This document shows positions 42,104-51,136 of a stretch of DNA of 64,000 bases, piece by piece. Origin of the DNA: Rugamonas rivuli. GTDB taxonomy: Bacteria > Pseudomonadota > Gammaproteobacteria > Burkholderiales > Burkholderiaceae_D. Position numbers and translations under genes: made by a program. The notes beneath the pieces are model-generated. The model was not told where the DNA came from, ran no database searches, and saw only the letters and a program-made list of their open reading frames with translations. The first letter of the stretch is position 1. The number at the start of each line of letters is the position of its first letter. The stretch is from NCBI RefSeq assembly GCF_009380165.1, contig NZ_WHUF01000002.1:1054001-1118000 (forward strand), written 5' to 3'.

Positions 42104-42763
42104 CTAGCGGCGGCGGGCCAGCGTCAGGCCGTCGCCCAGCGGCAGCATCGACAGGTCGATGCGTTCGTCGTGGTGCAGCTTGATGTTCAGCGCTTGCAGC
42201 GCGGCGGTGTCGTCGCTGTCGGCGCGTTCGGCCACGCGGCCGCTCCACAGCGTATTGTCGATGGCGATCAAGCCGCCGGGCCGCACCAGTTGCAGGCAGC
42301 GTTCGTAGTAGCCGTCGTAATTGACCTTGTCGGCGTCGATGAAGGCGAAGTCGTACAGGCCTGCCTCGCCTTCCTTGATGCGCGCGTCCAGCGTGGCCAG
42401 GGCGGGGCCCAGTTGCAGGTCGATCTTGTCGGCGACGCCGGCCTGCGCCCAGAACGGCTTGCCGATGCGGGTGTAGTCGTCGCTGATATCGCAGGCCAGG
42501 ATGCGGCCCTCGGCCGGCAGCGCCAGCGCCACGCTCAACGCGCTGTAGCCGGTGAACACGCCGATCTCGATGGTGTTGCGCGCGCCGGTCAGCTTGACCA
42601 GCATGGCCATGAACTGCCCCTGCTCGGGCGAGATCTGCATGGTGGCTCGTTCATGGTCGCGGGTCGCTTCGCGCAGCGCGGCCTGCGCCGGATGCTCGCG
42701 CAGCGAATGCGACAGCACGTAGTCGTACAGCGTATCGGTCAGGCTGAGGGTGCGGTTGGACAT
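42104..42763 (-). CDS. class I SAM-dependent O-methyltransferase (caffeoyl-CoA OMT type)
   Basis: 219 residues. Motif I is EIGVFTGYSALSVAL (near residue 61), then ACDISDDYTRIG, and the metal-binding DAD in DFAFIDADKVNYDGYYERCL (near 140) and DNTLWSGRV. These are the hallmarks of cation-dependent O-methyltransferases that act on catechols or related phenols. It is convergent with the fusion gene (9 bp apart), so a link to its pathway is possible but not shown. It is 11 bp downstream of the hybrid kinase on the same strand. Confidence 0.88.
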   Translation of the reverse strand: MSNRTLSLTDTLYDYVLSHSLREHPAQAALREATRDHERATMQISPEQGQFMAMLVKLTGARNTIEIGVFTGYSALSVALALPAEGRILACDISDDYTRIGKPFWAQAGVADKIDLQLGPALATLDARIKEGEAGLYDFAFIDADKVNYDGYYERCLQLVRPGGLIAIDNTLWSGRVAERADSDDTAALQALNIKLHHDERIDLSMLPLGDGLTLARRR

Positions 42764-42774
42764 GCGGTCTTCCT

Positions 42775-45651
42775 TCAGATGGTGTTGGCGGGCTGCGACA
42801 TGTTGACGTCGTTGCTGGCGGCGCGGCGCAGGTCGTTGCAGGCCTGGTCCAGCGCGGCCGCCACTCCGGGCAGGCGGTCGGTCACTTCGTTCAGATTGCC
42901 GGCGCTGGCCGCCGCTTCCATTTCATGGCACAGCGTGTGCAGATTGGTCGAGCTCAGATAGCCCGCGCTGCCCTTGAGCGCATGGATCGCCGCCGCCGCC
43001 GCGTTGGCGTTGCCGGCCACCACAGCGGCGCGCGCGCTCTCCAGCCGGCGCGGCGCTTCGTCGAGGAAGGCCTGGGTGATGCGCTGCATGTGCGAGTGCG
43101 ACAGTCCGGCCAGCGGCATGATCTGCACGGTGGCCGGGTCGACGCGCTTCTCGACGGCCGGCGCCACGCCGAACTGCTCGTCCAGCGATTCGGCGCGGAC
43201 GGCGCTCAGGCGCGCGGCGTCGGTCGGCCGCAGCGGACGGCCGCGGCTCAGGTGCTGGGCGATGGTCTTCTCGATCTGGTCGTACAGCAGGCGCTCGTCG
43301 ACCGGCTTGCTGAGGAAGCCGTCCATGCCCACCGCCAGATAGCGCGCGCGGTCATGGTCGCTGGCGTTGGCGGTCAGCGCGATGATAGGGATGCCGGGAT
43401 CGAGCACGCGGTAGTCTTCGCTGCCGCCGCTGCGGATCAGGCGCGCGGCCTGCTCGCCGTCCATCATCGGCATGCGGCCGTCCATCAGCACCAGGTCGTA
43501 GGCGGCGGAGCTCAGCGCATGCAGCGCCTGCAGGCCGTTTTCCACCACGCGGATGTCGTGGCCCATGTTCTCCAGCAGCGTGCTGACGATGATCTGGTTG
43601 GTGCGCACATCCTCGGCGCACAGCACGCGCAGGCGGTAGGCGTGGTGCTCTTTGCGCGGCAGGCTGGATGGATCGACTTCAGGCGCCGCGCCCAGCGCCA
43701 GCGGCAGCGTGAAGCTGAAGGTGGAGCCGACGCCGACCCGGCTTTCGGCGGCGATCGAGCCGCCCATCAGTTCGACCAGCTCCTTGCAGATCGCCAGACC
43801 CAGGCCGGTGCCGCCGTAGCGGCGCGTGGTCGAGTGGTCGGCCTGCTCGAATTTCTGGAACAGCCGTGGCAGCGTATCGGCCGGGATGCCGGGGCCGGTG
43901 TCGGTGATGTCGAAGCTGACGCTGGTGCGGCCGTCGATGGTCAGCAGCGCCGAGGCATCGAGCCGCACTTCGCCGCGGTCGGTGAACTTGATGGCGTTGC
44001 CCAGCAGGTTGAGCAGGATCTGGCGCAGGCGGGTCGGGTCGCCGCGTACGTAGCGCGGCATGTCCAGCGCCAGGTCGCAGCGCAGCAGCAGGCTCTTGGC
44101 GTCGGCCTGGCCTTGCAGGATGCCGATGGCGTCGTCCACCAGTTCGATCAGGTCGAAGTCCACCGTCTCGATCGACAGGCGGCCGGCGTCGATCTTGGAG
44201 AAGTCGAGGATGTCGTTGAGGATGGCCAGCAGCGATTCGCTGTTCTGCAGGCCGATGCGCAGGTATTCCTCGGTGCGGCCGCGCACCGACTGGTCGCGCA
44301 TGGCGAACTTGATCATGCCGATCACGCCGGCCAGCGGGGTGCGGATGTCGTGGCTCATCGCCGACAGGAAGTCGATGCGGTGGCGGCTGACCACTTCCGC
44401 GTGTTCCTTGGCCTCGGTCAGCTGGGCGGTGCGTTCCTGCACGCGCTGCTCCAGCGTGTTGCGCAGCAGGCGGATCTGGTCGGCCAGCGCGAACGCCAGC
44501 AGCACGCCGTCCAGCGTGCCGCCCAGCAGCGTGAACAGCTGGGCGTTGGTGATCATGGCCGGGATCAGGCCGAGGTTGGCGGGCAGGATGAACAGTCCCG
44601 GCACCATCAGCGCGACGAAGCCGAGCACGAAGAAACGGGCCGGATAGTAGCCGCGCCGCCAGACCACGATGCCGCTGGTGAGGGCCATCGCCATCCAGAT
44701 CGAGATGACGATGGTGGCGATGGTGTGGGCGTAGCTGAGGTAGAGGAAGCAGCTAGGCAGCGTCAGCAGCGGCAGCACGATGTTGATGCGGCTGAGTTTA
44801 TGCAGCAGCGGCGAATGCTCCTTGAGCCGCAGGAAGTTGGTGTAGAACTGCGTGCTCAGCACCGGCAGCAGGAAGAAGGGCACGTAATGCCATTGCAGGT
44901 TGTGCCAGCCGAACAGGTCGGCCGTCATGTGGAAGGTCATACCCCAGGCGATGGCGTAGCACAGCACGTACAGCGAGTAGTACAGCGATGAGTTGTCGCG
45001 GGTGATCGAGTAGATGAAGAAGTTGAACACCGTCAGCGCCAGCAGGGCGCCGATGGAGCCGATAATCAGCACGTTCTCGCGCGCCACCAGCTGCTGGTAG
45101 GCGGTGCGCGGCAGCACCGACATCACCGGCGTGCGCGCGTAGTAGGGGCTGGCGAAGCGTATCAGCACCTGGTAGCGCTGGCCTGGCTGCAGGTCGACGT
45201 CTTTACCGTAGTGCAGCAGGTAGGCGTGCGGCTGGCGGTAGCCGGTCAGCATCTGGCGCGCGCTGCCGTCGGGGCCGAACACCTGGATGTCGACCATGTC
45301 GATCAGCGTATCGTTGGGATCGATGACCCAGGCTGGCTGGTGGCTATCGTTGCGCAGCTCGGCATACAGCCAGTAGCCGCCACCCAGCAGGTCGACCTTG
45401 GTGGCGGGCTTGAGCCCGGCCAGCAGCTTGGGCAAGCCGGTGGCGTCGACCGGAAAGGGCTGGCCTTCGTCCAGATAGAGCTTGCCGGTAGTCATCAGAT
45501 CGATACTGGCGGTATTGACGCTGATCGCGGCTGGCAGCGTCTCCGCAGCGACGGCGGGAGTAAACGCCAGTTGCCACCATGCCAGCATCGCCAGCAGCAC
45601 GAGGACGGCACCACGTGGCAGACCGTAAGACATCTTGCAAGCTTTACTCAT
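42775..45651 (-). CDS. hybrid sensor histidine kinase with 7TMR-DISM sensor, receiver and HPt domains
   Basis: 958 residues in the inner membrane. A signal/anchor (LVLLAMLAWWQLAFTPAVAA) is followed by a periplasmic 7TMR-DISM ligand domain (~45-180) that often binds carbohydrates, and then seven membrane helices (~185-390). Next come a HisKA domain with phospho-His433 (SAMSHDIRTPLAG), HATPase (DTGPGIPADT, GGTGLGLAICKEL), a receiver (Asp near 723 in LVLMDGRMPMMDG) and an HPt domain (His near 890 in HALKGSAGYL). All phosphorelay residues are present. It probably works with a separate regulator, since no output domain is fused. An AT-rich promoter region lies upstream. Confidence 0.92.
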   Translation of the reverse strand: MSKACKMSYGLPRGAVLVLLAMLAWWQLAFTPAVAAETLPAAISVNTASIDLMTTGKLYLDEGQPFPVDATGLPKLLAGLKPATKVDLLGGGYWLYAELRNDSHQPAWVIDPNDTLIDMVDIQVFGPDGSARQMLTGYRQPHAYLLHYGKDVDLQPGQRYQVLIRFASPYYARTPVMSVLPRTAYQQLVARENVLIIGSIGALLALTVFNFFIYSITRDNSSLYYSLYVLCYAIAWGMTFHMTADLFGWHNLQWHYVPFFLLPVLSTQFYTNFLRLKEHSPLLHKLSRINIVLPLLTLPSCFLYLSYAHTIATIVISIWMAMALTSGIVVWRRGYYPARFFVLGFVALMVPGLFILPANLGLIPAMITNAQLFTLLGGTLDGVLLAFALADQIRLLRNTLEQRVQERTAQLTEAKEHAEVVSRHRIDFLSAMSHDIRTPLAGVIGMIKFAMRDQSVRGRTEEYLRIGLQNSESLLAILNDILDFSKIDAGRLSIETVDFDLIELVDDAIGILQGQADAKSLLLRCDLALDMPRYVRGDPTRLRQILLNLLGNAIKFTDRGEVRLDASALLTIDGRTSVSFDITDTGPGIPADTLPRLFQKFEQADHSTTRRYGGTGLGLAICKELVELMGGSIAAESRVGVGSTFSFTLPLALGAAPEVDPSSLPRKEHHAYRLRVLCAEDVRTNQIIVSTLLENMGHDIRVVENGLQALHALSSAAYDLVLMDGRMPMMDGEQAARLIRSGGSEDYRVLDPGIPIIALTANASDHDRARYLAVGMDGFLSKPVDERLLYDQIEKTIAQHLSRGRPLRPTDAARLSAVRAESLDEQFGVAPAVEKRVDPATVQIMPLAGLSHSHMQRITQAFLDEAPRRLESARAAVVAGNANAAAAAIHALKGSAGYLSSTNLHTLCHEMEAAASAGNLNEVTDRLPGVAAALDQACNDLRRAASNDVNMSQPANTI

Positions 45652-45809
45652 TAGTGTTCCGATGGCCGCCGGTCTCGATTAGTGATTTTTTCCATTTTAA
45701 ACGAGAACTTATTGTTTTATTCAAAAATTGACCTATGGCACAGACCGATGCTTGGCGCGCGGCGGCCGGGGCGGGTAAGATGGCGCCTTTGCACCACAGG
45801 AATACCGCC

Positions 45810-46439
45810 GTGCTTATTTCTCCAGAACAATTCATAGGTTTTCTCAGCGCCGCCCTGCTGATCACGATATCGCCGGGGCCGGACAATCTGATGGTGCTCA
45901 GCGTCGGCATGTCGCGCGGGCGGCGCCAGGGCATGGTGTTCGGCCTGGGCTGCGCGCTGGGCTGCCTGAGCCACACCTTGCTGGCCACGCTGGGCGTGAG
46001 CGCGCTGATCAAGGCTTCGCCGCTGGCGTTCGGCGCGCTGAAGCTGCTGGGCGGGGCGTATCTGATCTGGCTGGGCATAGGCGCGCTGCGCAGCCGTGGC
46101 GGCGCTCGTGTCGAGGGTTCGGCCTTGCCCGATGAAAGCCTGCGCAAATTGTTTGCCAAGGGACTGTTCGCCAATGCCGTCAATCCCAAGGTCGTGCTGT
46201 TCTTCCTGTCCTTCCTGCCGCAGTTCGTGGTGGCCGAGCGTGGCGACGTCAGCTGGCAGACCGCGCAGCTGGGTTTGCTGTTCACGGCGCAGGGCGTGCT
46301 GCTGTTTGGTTTGCTGGGTTATTTTTCCGGCGCGGTGGGCGCGTGGATCAACCGCCATCCCGGCGCGGGCATGTGGATGGACCGCGTGGCCGGTGCGATT
46401 TTCGTCGGCCTGGGCCTGAAACTGATTATTTCCCGCTAA
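45810..46439 (+). CDS. LysE/RhtB family amino-acid exporter
   Basis: 209 residues with six membrane segments. The LysE/RhtB signature is ISPGPDNLMVLSVGMSRGRR (near residue 20) and KGLFANAVNPKVVLFFLSFL (near 115). I chose GTG at 45810, which is preceded by CAGGA and gives the usual family length. An upstream frame from 45735 would add 25 residues outside the fold. Members export basic or hydrophobic amino acids, and which one is not predictable. A terminator follows. Confidence 0.87.
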   Translation: MLISPEQFIGFLSAALLITISPGPDNLMVLSVGMSRGRRQGMVFGLGCALGCLSHTLLATLGVSALIKASPLAFGALKLLGGAYLIWLGIGALRSRGGARVEGSALPDESLRKLFAKGLFANAVNPKVVLFFLSFLPQFVVAERGDVSWQTAQLGLLFTAQGVLLFGLLGYFSGAVGAWINRHPGAGMWMDRVAGAIFVGLGLKLIISR

Positions 46440-46543
46440 AGAGCAAAAAAAGTCTGTTCGGGGCGCGTATGTCATCAGGGCGTAATGCTGCACTGCGATA
46501 CTGGCTTTGCTCTTTCAAGTCTCTCCCGATTTGAAAACTTTTG

Positions 46544-46576
46544 GCCCGCGCCTTTTTGTGCTGCGGGCTTTTTTTT
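46544..46576 (+). terminator. intrinsic terminator after the LysE gene
   Basis: GCCCGC (46544-46549) and GCGGGC (46563-46568) form a short GC stem followed by eight T (46569-46576). It lies 104 bp after the LysE stop. Confidence 0.7.
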
Positions 46577-46583
46577 GCCCGGT

Positions 46584-47258
46584 TTATTTTGCCGCCAGGG
46601 TGAAGCGTAGTTCCAGCTGGTCTTGCACGGCCAGCGCGCCGGCCATGACGGAAAACGGCGTGATGCCGAAATCGCTTTGTTTCAGGTTGACGCTGCCGGT
46701 GACGGTCATCCCGCCGTTGCTTTCGCGGATCTCCGCCGGGATCGCCATGATGCGGGTGACGCCGTGCAGCGTGACCGCCACTTGCAGCGGCTGGCCGGCG
46801 GCGCCGCGCTCGGCGTGCACACTCACCACCGGATAGCGCTCGGCGTCCAGCACGCGGGTCAGCATATTGTTGCGGGTGCCGTCGATGGCGTCGGCGGAGG
46901 GCTGTTTTTCCAGGCCGGCGGCGACGCGCAGCTCGGCTTCGTCGACGGTCAACTGGTCGAGGCGGAACTGGAGGTCGGCGCGGTTCTGCGACGGCGACAC
47001 GGTGCCGCTGACGTGGCGGCTGGCCACCAGGTGGTCGTGTCCCAGCCGCGCCAGCAGCCCGCCGCGCCGCACGGTGATGGCGATCAGCGATTGCGCGCTG
47101 TCTATCGTCAGGGCGTTGGCGGCAGGGGGCTGGACCGGCTCCGCGGCAGGCGGCGGCGCTTCGGGCGGGGCCGGCGGCGCGCTGGTGGGCAGCTGCGTGC
47201 AAGCGGCCAGCAAGGCCGCCAGTACGATGATTTTTTGATACGTATGGATTTTTGTCAT
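46584..47258 (-). CDS. YceI-like lipoprotein
   Basis: 224 residues. The signal MTKIHTYQKIIVLAALLAAC ends in a lipobox (LAAC, Cys20), so it is a lipoprotein. A Pro/Ala linker (~25-50) leads to a YceI-type barrel (ALTIDSAQSLIAITVRRGG, ARLGHDHLVASR, ATLHGVTRIM-like strands, GSVNLKQSDFGITPFSV). It differs from the other YceI (29420) by the lipid anchor and an LGHDHL motif. I chose ATG 47258. Earlier in-frame starts at 47276 and 47414 would lengthen the signal without a ribosome site. Confidence 0.8.
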   Translation of the reverse strand: MTKIHTYQKIIVLAALLAACTQLPTSAPPAPPEAPPPAAEPVQPPAANALTIDSAQSLIAITVRRGGLLARLGHDHLVASRHVSGTVSPSQNRADLQFRLDQLTVDEAELRVAAGLEKQPSADAIDGTRNNMLTRVLDAERYPVVSVHAERGAAGQPLQVAVTLHGVTRIMAIPAEIRESNGGMTVTGSVNLKQSDFGITPFSVMAGALAVQDQLELRFTLAAK

Positions 47259-47460
47259 AGCCGCGCGTGTGGTCATTTGGCCGTCATAATGCCCCATTAT
47301 GATGCGTCTCGCTGGTCCCAGCGTGCTCCAGCTGGTCTCCGTGCCCAAGCTGGTACGGGATTTCACAAAGCATGACTCAGCAGGCTCGCCGGTGGCCTGA
47401 AACACCGGCACCACCGCCTTCCTCTCCCTTAAATCCTACCTTAATGAATCCCTAAGCCTA

Positions 47461-47649
47461 TGCCGGGCGATAGGTGGCAAAGTAACACCTGTAGCGCGAG
47501 GTTTGAGCCTGGCGCCCGGTTGCCGGACTCCATCAAGCCCGGCACAGATTTCGCCCAGGCGGCACCATCGCCGCCGGGCCACGGACCATCCCCACGCTTT
47601 CGAGCGTTTTCGTAACCAGCATCATCTCGCGATGACGCTGGTTTTTTTT
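47461..47649 (+). ncRNA. predicted structured RNA with terminator, no known family recognised
   Basis: Between two minus-strand genes (gap 47259-47654, 396 bp) lies a plus-strand segment that folds well. A closing helix GGGCGA (47465-47470) with TCGCCC (47551-47556) encloses three hairpins: AGGTG/CACCT, GCGCGAGG/CCTGGCGC and TGCCGG/CCGGCA. GGCGGC/GCCGCC follows, then a UUCG-capped ACGCT/AGCGT stem (47594-47607), and finally an intrinsic terminator (47614-47649). No coding gene follows on this strand for 2.8 kb, so it would be a free-standing RNA. I could not match it to 6S, tmRNA, SRP RNA or a riboswitch class by eye. Confidence 0.45.
47614..47649 (+). terminator. intrinsic terminator ending the predicted RNA
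   Basis: AACCAGC-A-TCAT, a CTCGCG loop, ATGA-C-GCTGGTT, then nine T (47641-47649). On the minus strand no T tract follows the stem, so it serves the plus strand, where no protein gene ends. Confidence 0.75.
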
Positions 47650-47654
47650 GCCTG

Positions 47655-50312
47655 TCAGCCGTGCTTGGACAGCCAGGCGTCGATTTCCGGCAGACGGGCG
47701 GTACGCAGCTTCACGCGGTACTGGATCGAGGCGATCGCCGTCTTGGTGTCGCCCTGCGCGTCGGCGGCCAGGTATTGTTTGGCGTAGGCGCGCAGCTTCT
47801 CGATCATGTCCGGATCGGACGAACGTCCACCCAGGCCCGGGAAGTAGCGGCTGCGCGAGCTGGCGTCGATCTTCTTCTCGATCTGCGTGTGGTGGCTGAC
47901 GGCGAAATCGTAAGCCAGGTCCGGATGATGGCCGGCCACGTGGTTCAGGATGGACGCGCCTTCGGTCGCGCCGCCTTCATCGGTCAGCGCCAGTTCCAGC
48001 GCGCGCTGGGCCAGGGCCTTGTCCTTGGCGGTGCCCAGCAGGTCGTACAGCTCGCTCTTGATCATCGACGACTTCTCTTCCTGCGCGGCGGCGTGCAGCT
48101 TGTCCCAGGTGGCGGCGTCGGCGTTGTCGGCGATCACGCCAAGGATAGGGCGGCGCAGCGCTGCCGGCATCGCATCCTTGTCGGTGGCGGAGGCCGCGTA
48201 ACGGCGGCGCGCTTCCGCCACCACGCCTTCGTCGCCGACCGCGCCCAGCACGTGGATCAGCGTTTCGCGCAGATTGGCGACCGGCGCCGCTTCATCGGCG
48301 GCCTTGCTCCAGCCTATGCGGGCCAGCACCGGCGCCAGGCGCTTGCGCGCGTAGCGGTCCAGCGCCGCCTGCTGTTCCGGCTTGCCTTCGTAGCTGTAGT
48401 GCAGGGCGAGCAGCGAATCGGCGATCTGGTCCCACACCTGCGGCGCGGCGTCCAGCGGTGCGCGGCTGGCCAGGTCGAGGAAGCTGGAGGCCGGCATCAA
48501 ACCCGCCATGCCCAGCGACCAGCTGTCCGACAGCAGGCCCATTTGGTCGATGGTCTGCAGGCCGGCAAAGCGCTCGGCCAGCGCGGCGAAGGCCTTGGGC
48601 GCGTACAGCGTGCGGTAGTAGCCACTCTGGCCGGCGTTGACCAGCACCGCGCCGCAGCCCGGCAGCGTCATGCTGGCCTTGCCGCCGGCGACGACGGTGC
48701 GGGCGGTGGCGCCGCCCACGGTCTGGGCGATTACCGGCACGCGCCAGCTCAGCGGCTTCTTGTTGGTCTGGTCCTTGCTGAACTCACCCTGCGTCAGCGC
48801 GATGGTGGTCTGGCCGTTTTTGCAGACCGCATCGGCCACGCGTATCATCGGCACGCCCGGCTTCAGCGTGAAGTCGTGGGCGATCGCCGTCACCGGCTTG
48901 TGCGCTGCCTTTTCCACTTCGCGCCACAGGTCGTCGGACACCGTGTTGCCATAAGCATGCTTGGCCATGTAGCTGCGCACGCCGGCACGCCAGGCGTCGT
49001 CGCCGACGTAGTTCTCCAGCATGCGGATGACGGATTCGCCCTTCTGGTAGGTGATGCTGTCGAAGGCCTGGCTGGCTTGTTCGACGCTGGCGATGTGCTG
49101 CACCACCGGATGGGTGGTGGCCAGCGCGTCGCGGTTCATGGCCTGCTCGCGGGTGCCGACGGCGCGCAGTTCCCACTTCCATTCAGGGTGCAGGCGGGTG
49201 GTGGTGCGCGACTCCATCCACGAGGCGAAGCCTTCGTTGAGCCACAGGTCGTCCCACCATGCCATCGTCACCAGGTCGCCGAACCATTGGTGTGCCATTT
49301 CGTGCGCGGCCACCAGGAAGGAGGTTTCCTTGTCCGACTGCGTGGCAACGCGCGGATCGAGCAGGATCGCGGATTCGAAGGTGAAGATCGCGCCCCAGTT
49401 TTCCATCGCGCTGAAGAACTGGCTGCGGCCCGGCGCGGCGATGTTGTCCAGCTTGGGCAGCGGGTATTTGACGCCGAAGTAGTCGTTGTATTCCTTCAGC
49501 ACGGCGACCGACGAATCGAGCGCGAACTGCGCCTGGGCGATCGAACCCTTTTGCGTGACGACGCCAAGCTCGGTGCCGCCTTCGACCGCGGTGGCGCGTT
49601 CGAACTCGCCCAGGCCGAAGAACAGCAGGTAGGTCGACATCTTCGGCGAGGTGCCGAAGCGCACCAGCTCGCGGCCGTCCGCCAGCTTGCTGGTGGCGGT
49701 GACAGGCATGTTCGACACCGCCATCTGGCCGGCCGGCACGGTGGCCTCCAGCGCGAAGGTGGCTTTGTAGAAGGGCTCGTCCCACGAAGGGATCACGCGG
49801 CGCGCTTCGGAGTTTTCAAACTGCGTGTACAGCGCGCGCTTCTTCTCGGCGCCGTTCTGGTAGTCCAGCGAGAACATGCCGGTTGGCTGGGTGCCGATCA
49901 CGCCTGTGTAATCCAGCTTGAGCTGATAGCTGCCCACAGCCAGCGGCTGGGCGAACTGGAAGGTGGCGGTCTGCTTGTCGTCGTCGACGCTGATCTTGCT
50001 GGCCGCCTGCACCGGCTTGCCCGGACCGGCGCTGATGGCGGCGGCGCTGAACTTCAGGTCGGCGGCGTTGAGGGTGATGCTGCTGCTGGCTTGCTTGATG
50101 TCGAGCGCGATGGTGACGCTGGCGCTGAAACTGCTGTTGGCGGCGTCCGGCACCAGCGACACGGCGTAGTGCGTCGGCACGGCGTTGCGGGGAAGCTGGG
50201 TGGTGACTTTGGCGGCCTTGGCCGCCGGTGTTGCGGCCGCAGCCAGTGGAGCCAGGCCGGAAGAGAGGCCGAGCAGCGCCATCACGGCGAGCGAAATCAA
50301 ACTGCGTTGCAT
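47655..50312 (-). CDS. exported M1-family aminopeptidase
   Basis: 885 residues with a signal peptide (MQRSLISLAVMALLGLSSGL, then APLAAA). The M1 motifs are present: the exopeptidase loop AMENWGAI (GAMEN type, near residue 311) and the zinc site HEMAHQWFGDL with the second Glu in WLNEGFASW (near 345-370), plus a C-terminal ERAP1-like helical domain. The size is normal for this group. It releases N-terminal residues from peptides, here probably in the periplasm. The gene is monocistronic. Confidence 0.93.
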   Translation of the reverse strand: MQRSLISLAVMALLGLSSGLAPLAAAATPAAKAAKVTTQLPRNAVPTHYAVSLVPDAANSSFSASVTIALDIKQASSSITLNAADLKFSAAAISAGPGKPVQAASKISVDDDKQTATFQFAQPLAVGSYQLKLDYTGVIGTQPTGMFSLDYQNGAEKKRALYTQFENSEARRVIPSWDEPFYKATFALEATVPAGQMAVSNMPVTATSKLADGRELVRFGTSPKMSTYLLFFGLGEFERATAVEGGTELGVVTQKGSIAQAQFALDSSVAVLKEYNDYFGVKYPLPKLDNIAAPGRSQFFSAMENWGAIFTFESAILLDPRVATQSDKETSFLVAAHEMAHQWFGDLVTMAWWDDLWLNEGFASWMESRTTTRLHPEWKWELRAVGTREQAMNRDALATTHPVVQHIASVEQASQAFDSITYQKGESVIRMLENYVGDDAWRAGVRSYMAKHAYGNTVSDDLWREVEKAAHKPVTAIAHDFTLKPGVPMIRVADAVCKNGQTTIALTQGEFSKDQTNKKPLSWRVPVIAQTVGGATARTVVAGGKASMTLPGCGAVLVNAGQSGYYRTLYAPKAFAALAERFAGLQTIDQMGLLSDSWSLGMAGLMPASSFLDLASRAPLDAAPQVWDQIADSLLALHYSYEGKPEQQAALDRYARKRLAPVLARIGWSKAADEAAPVANLRETLIHVLGAVGDEGVVAEARRRYAASATDKDAMPAALRRPILGVIADNADAATWDKLHAAAQEEKSSMIKSELYDLLGTAKDKALAQRALELALTDEGGATEGASILNHVAGHHPDLAYDFAVSHHTQIEKKIDASSRSRYFPGLGGRSSDPDMIEKLRAYAKQYLAADAQGDTKTAIASIQYRVKLRTARLPEIDAWLSKHG

Positions 50313-50501
50313 GCAATGTCCTTCAATAGGGTGAGCCGGTAGGCATACGATATAAACCGTTATTGGCTTCGTGGGCCAACGAGCAATCTACGGCGATCTG
50401 GTTGGAATGTCAATCTTGATAGTTACGTGCGCGGGGATGTCGCAACGGCGTCTATGCGGCTATCATGCGCTATGCCCATCATGCGAAAAAAGGAGTTGGA
50501 T

Positions 50502-51128
50502 ATGAAGTTTTTCACGTCGCCGCGCACGCCTAATCCGCGCCGGGTCGCCATGTTCATGGCTGAGAAAGGCCTGGGCAATATCGAGCATGTGTCGATCGAC
50601 CTGCTCAGCGGCGCGCACCGCAGCGCCGAATACCTGCAGAAGAACCCCTTCGGCCGCTTGCCCGCGCTGGAGCTGGACGACGGCCGCGTCCTGTGCGAAA
50701 CGCGCGCCATCTGCACCTGGCTGGAAGGCTATGCGCCCGAGCCCAACCTGATGGGCGAAGGTTTCGACGAGCGCGCCTTCATCGAGATGACCGACCGCCG
50801 CATCGAGCTGCACCTGTTCCTCGGCATCGCCAACTGCGTGCGCCATACGCATCCGGGCCTGGCGATGCTTGAGCAGCCTCAGTTTGCCGACTTCGGCGCG
50901 TCGCAGGGCGAGAAGATGCGCGAGACCGCGCGCTGGCTGGACGGCGTGCTGGCGACCCAGCCCTTCGTGGCCGGGCAGCGCTTCACCATCGCCGACATCA
51001 CGGCGTTCTGCGCGCTGGAGTTCGGCCGTGGCTTGATGAAGTTCCGTCCCGGCGCGGAAGGCATGGAGCACCTGCAGGCCTGGCGCGACCGCATCGCCGA
51101 ACGGCCGAGCGCCGCCGCGCCTTACTAA
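50502..51128 (+). CDS. glutathione S-transferase family protein
   Basis: 208 residues. A thioredoxin-like domain (MKFFTSPRTPNPRRVAMFMA, FGRLPALELDDG, CETRAICTWLEGY) is followed by the helical GST domain ending in FTIADITAFCALEFG. Ser6 or nearby residues are the candidate catalytic positions. ATG 50502 follows GGAG. An upstream frame from 50427 is not supported. Function within the GST family is open. Confidence 0.88.
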   Translation: MKFFTSPRTPNPRRVAMFMAEKGLGNIEHVSIDLLSGAHRSAEYLQKNPFGRLPALELDDGRVLCETRAICTWLEGYAPEPNLMGEGFDERAFIEMTDRRIELHLFLGIANCVRHTHPGLAMLEQPQFADFGASQGEKMRETARWLDGVLATQPFVAGQRFTIADITAFCALEFGRGLMKFRPGAEGMEHLQAWRDRIAERPSAAAPY

Positions 51129-51136
51129 CGCCGCGC

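Noticed and set aside
47461-47556. tRNA-like cloverleaf in the predicted RNA
   Set aside because: Stem lengths and loop sequences do not fit a tRNA, and there is no TPsiC-loop GTTCRA pattern or CCA end.
47661-50342. An 893-codon open frame opposite the M1 aminopeptidase
   Set aside because: It is an antisense shadow. The aminopeptidase has a signal peptide and all its motifs, and the opposite frame has low-complexity Arg/Gly/His content.
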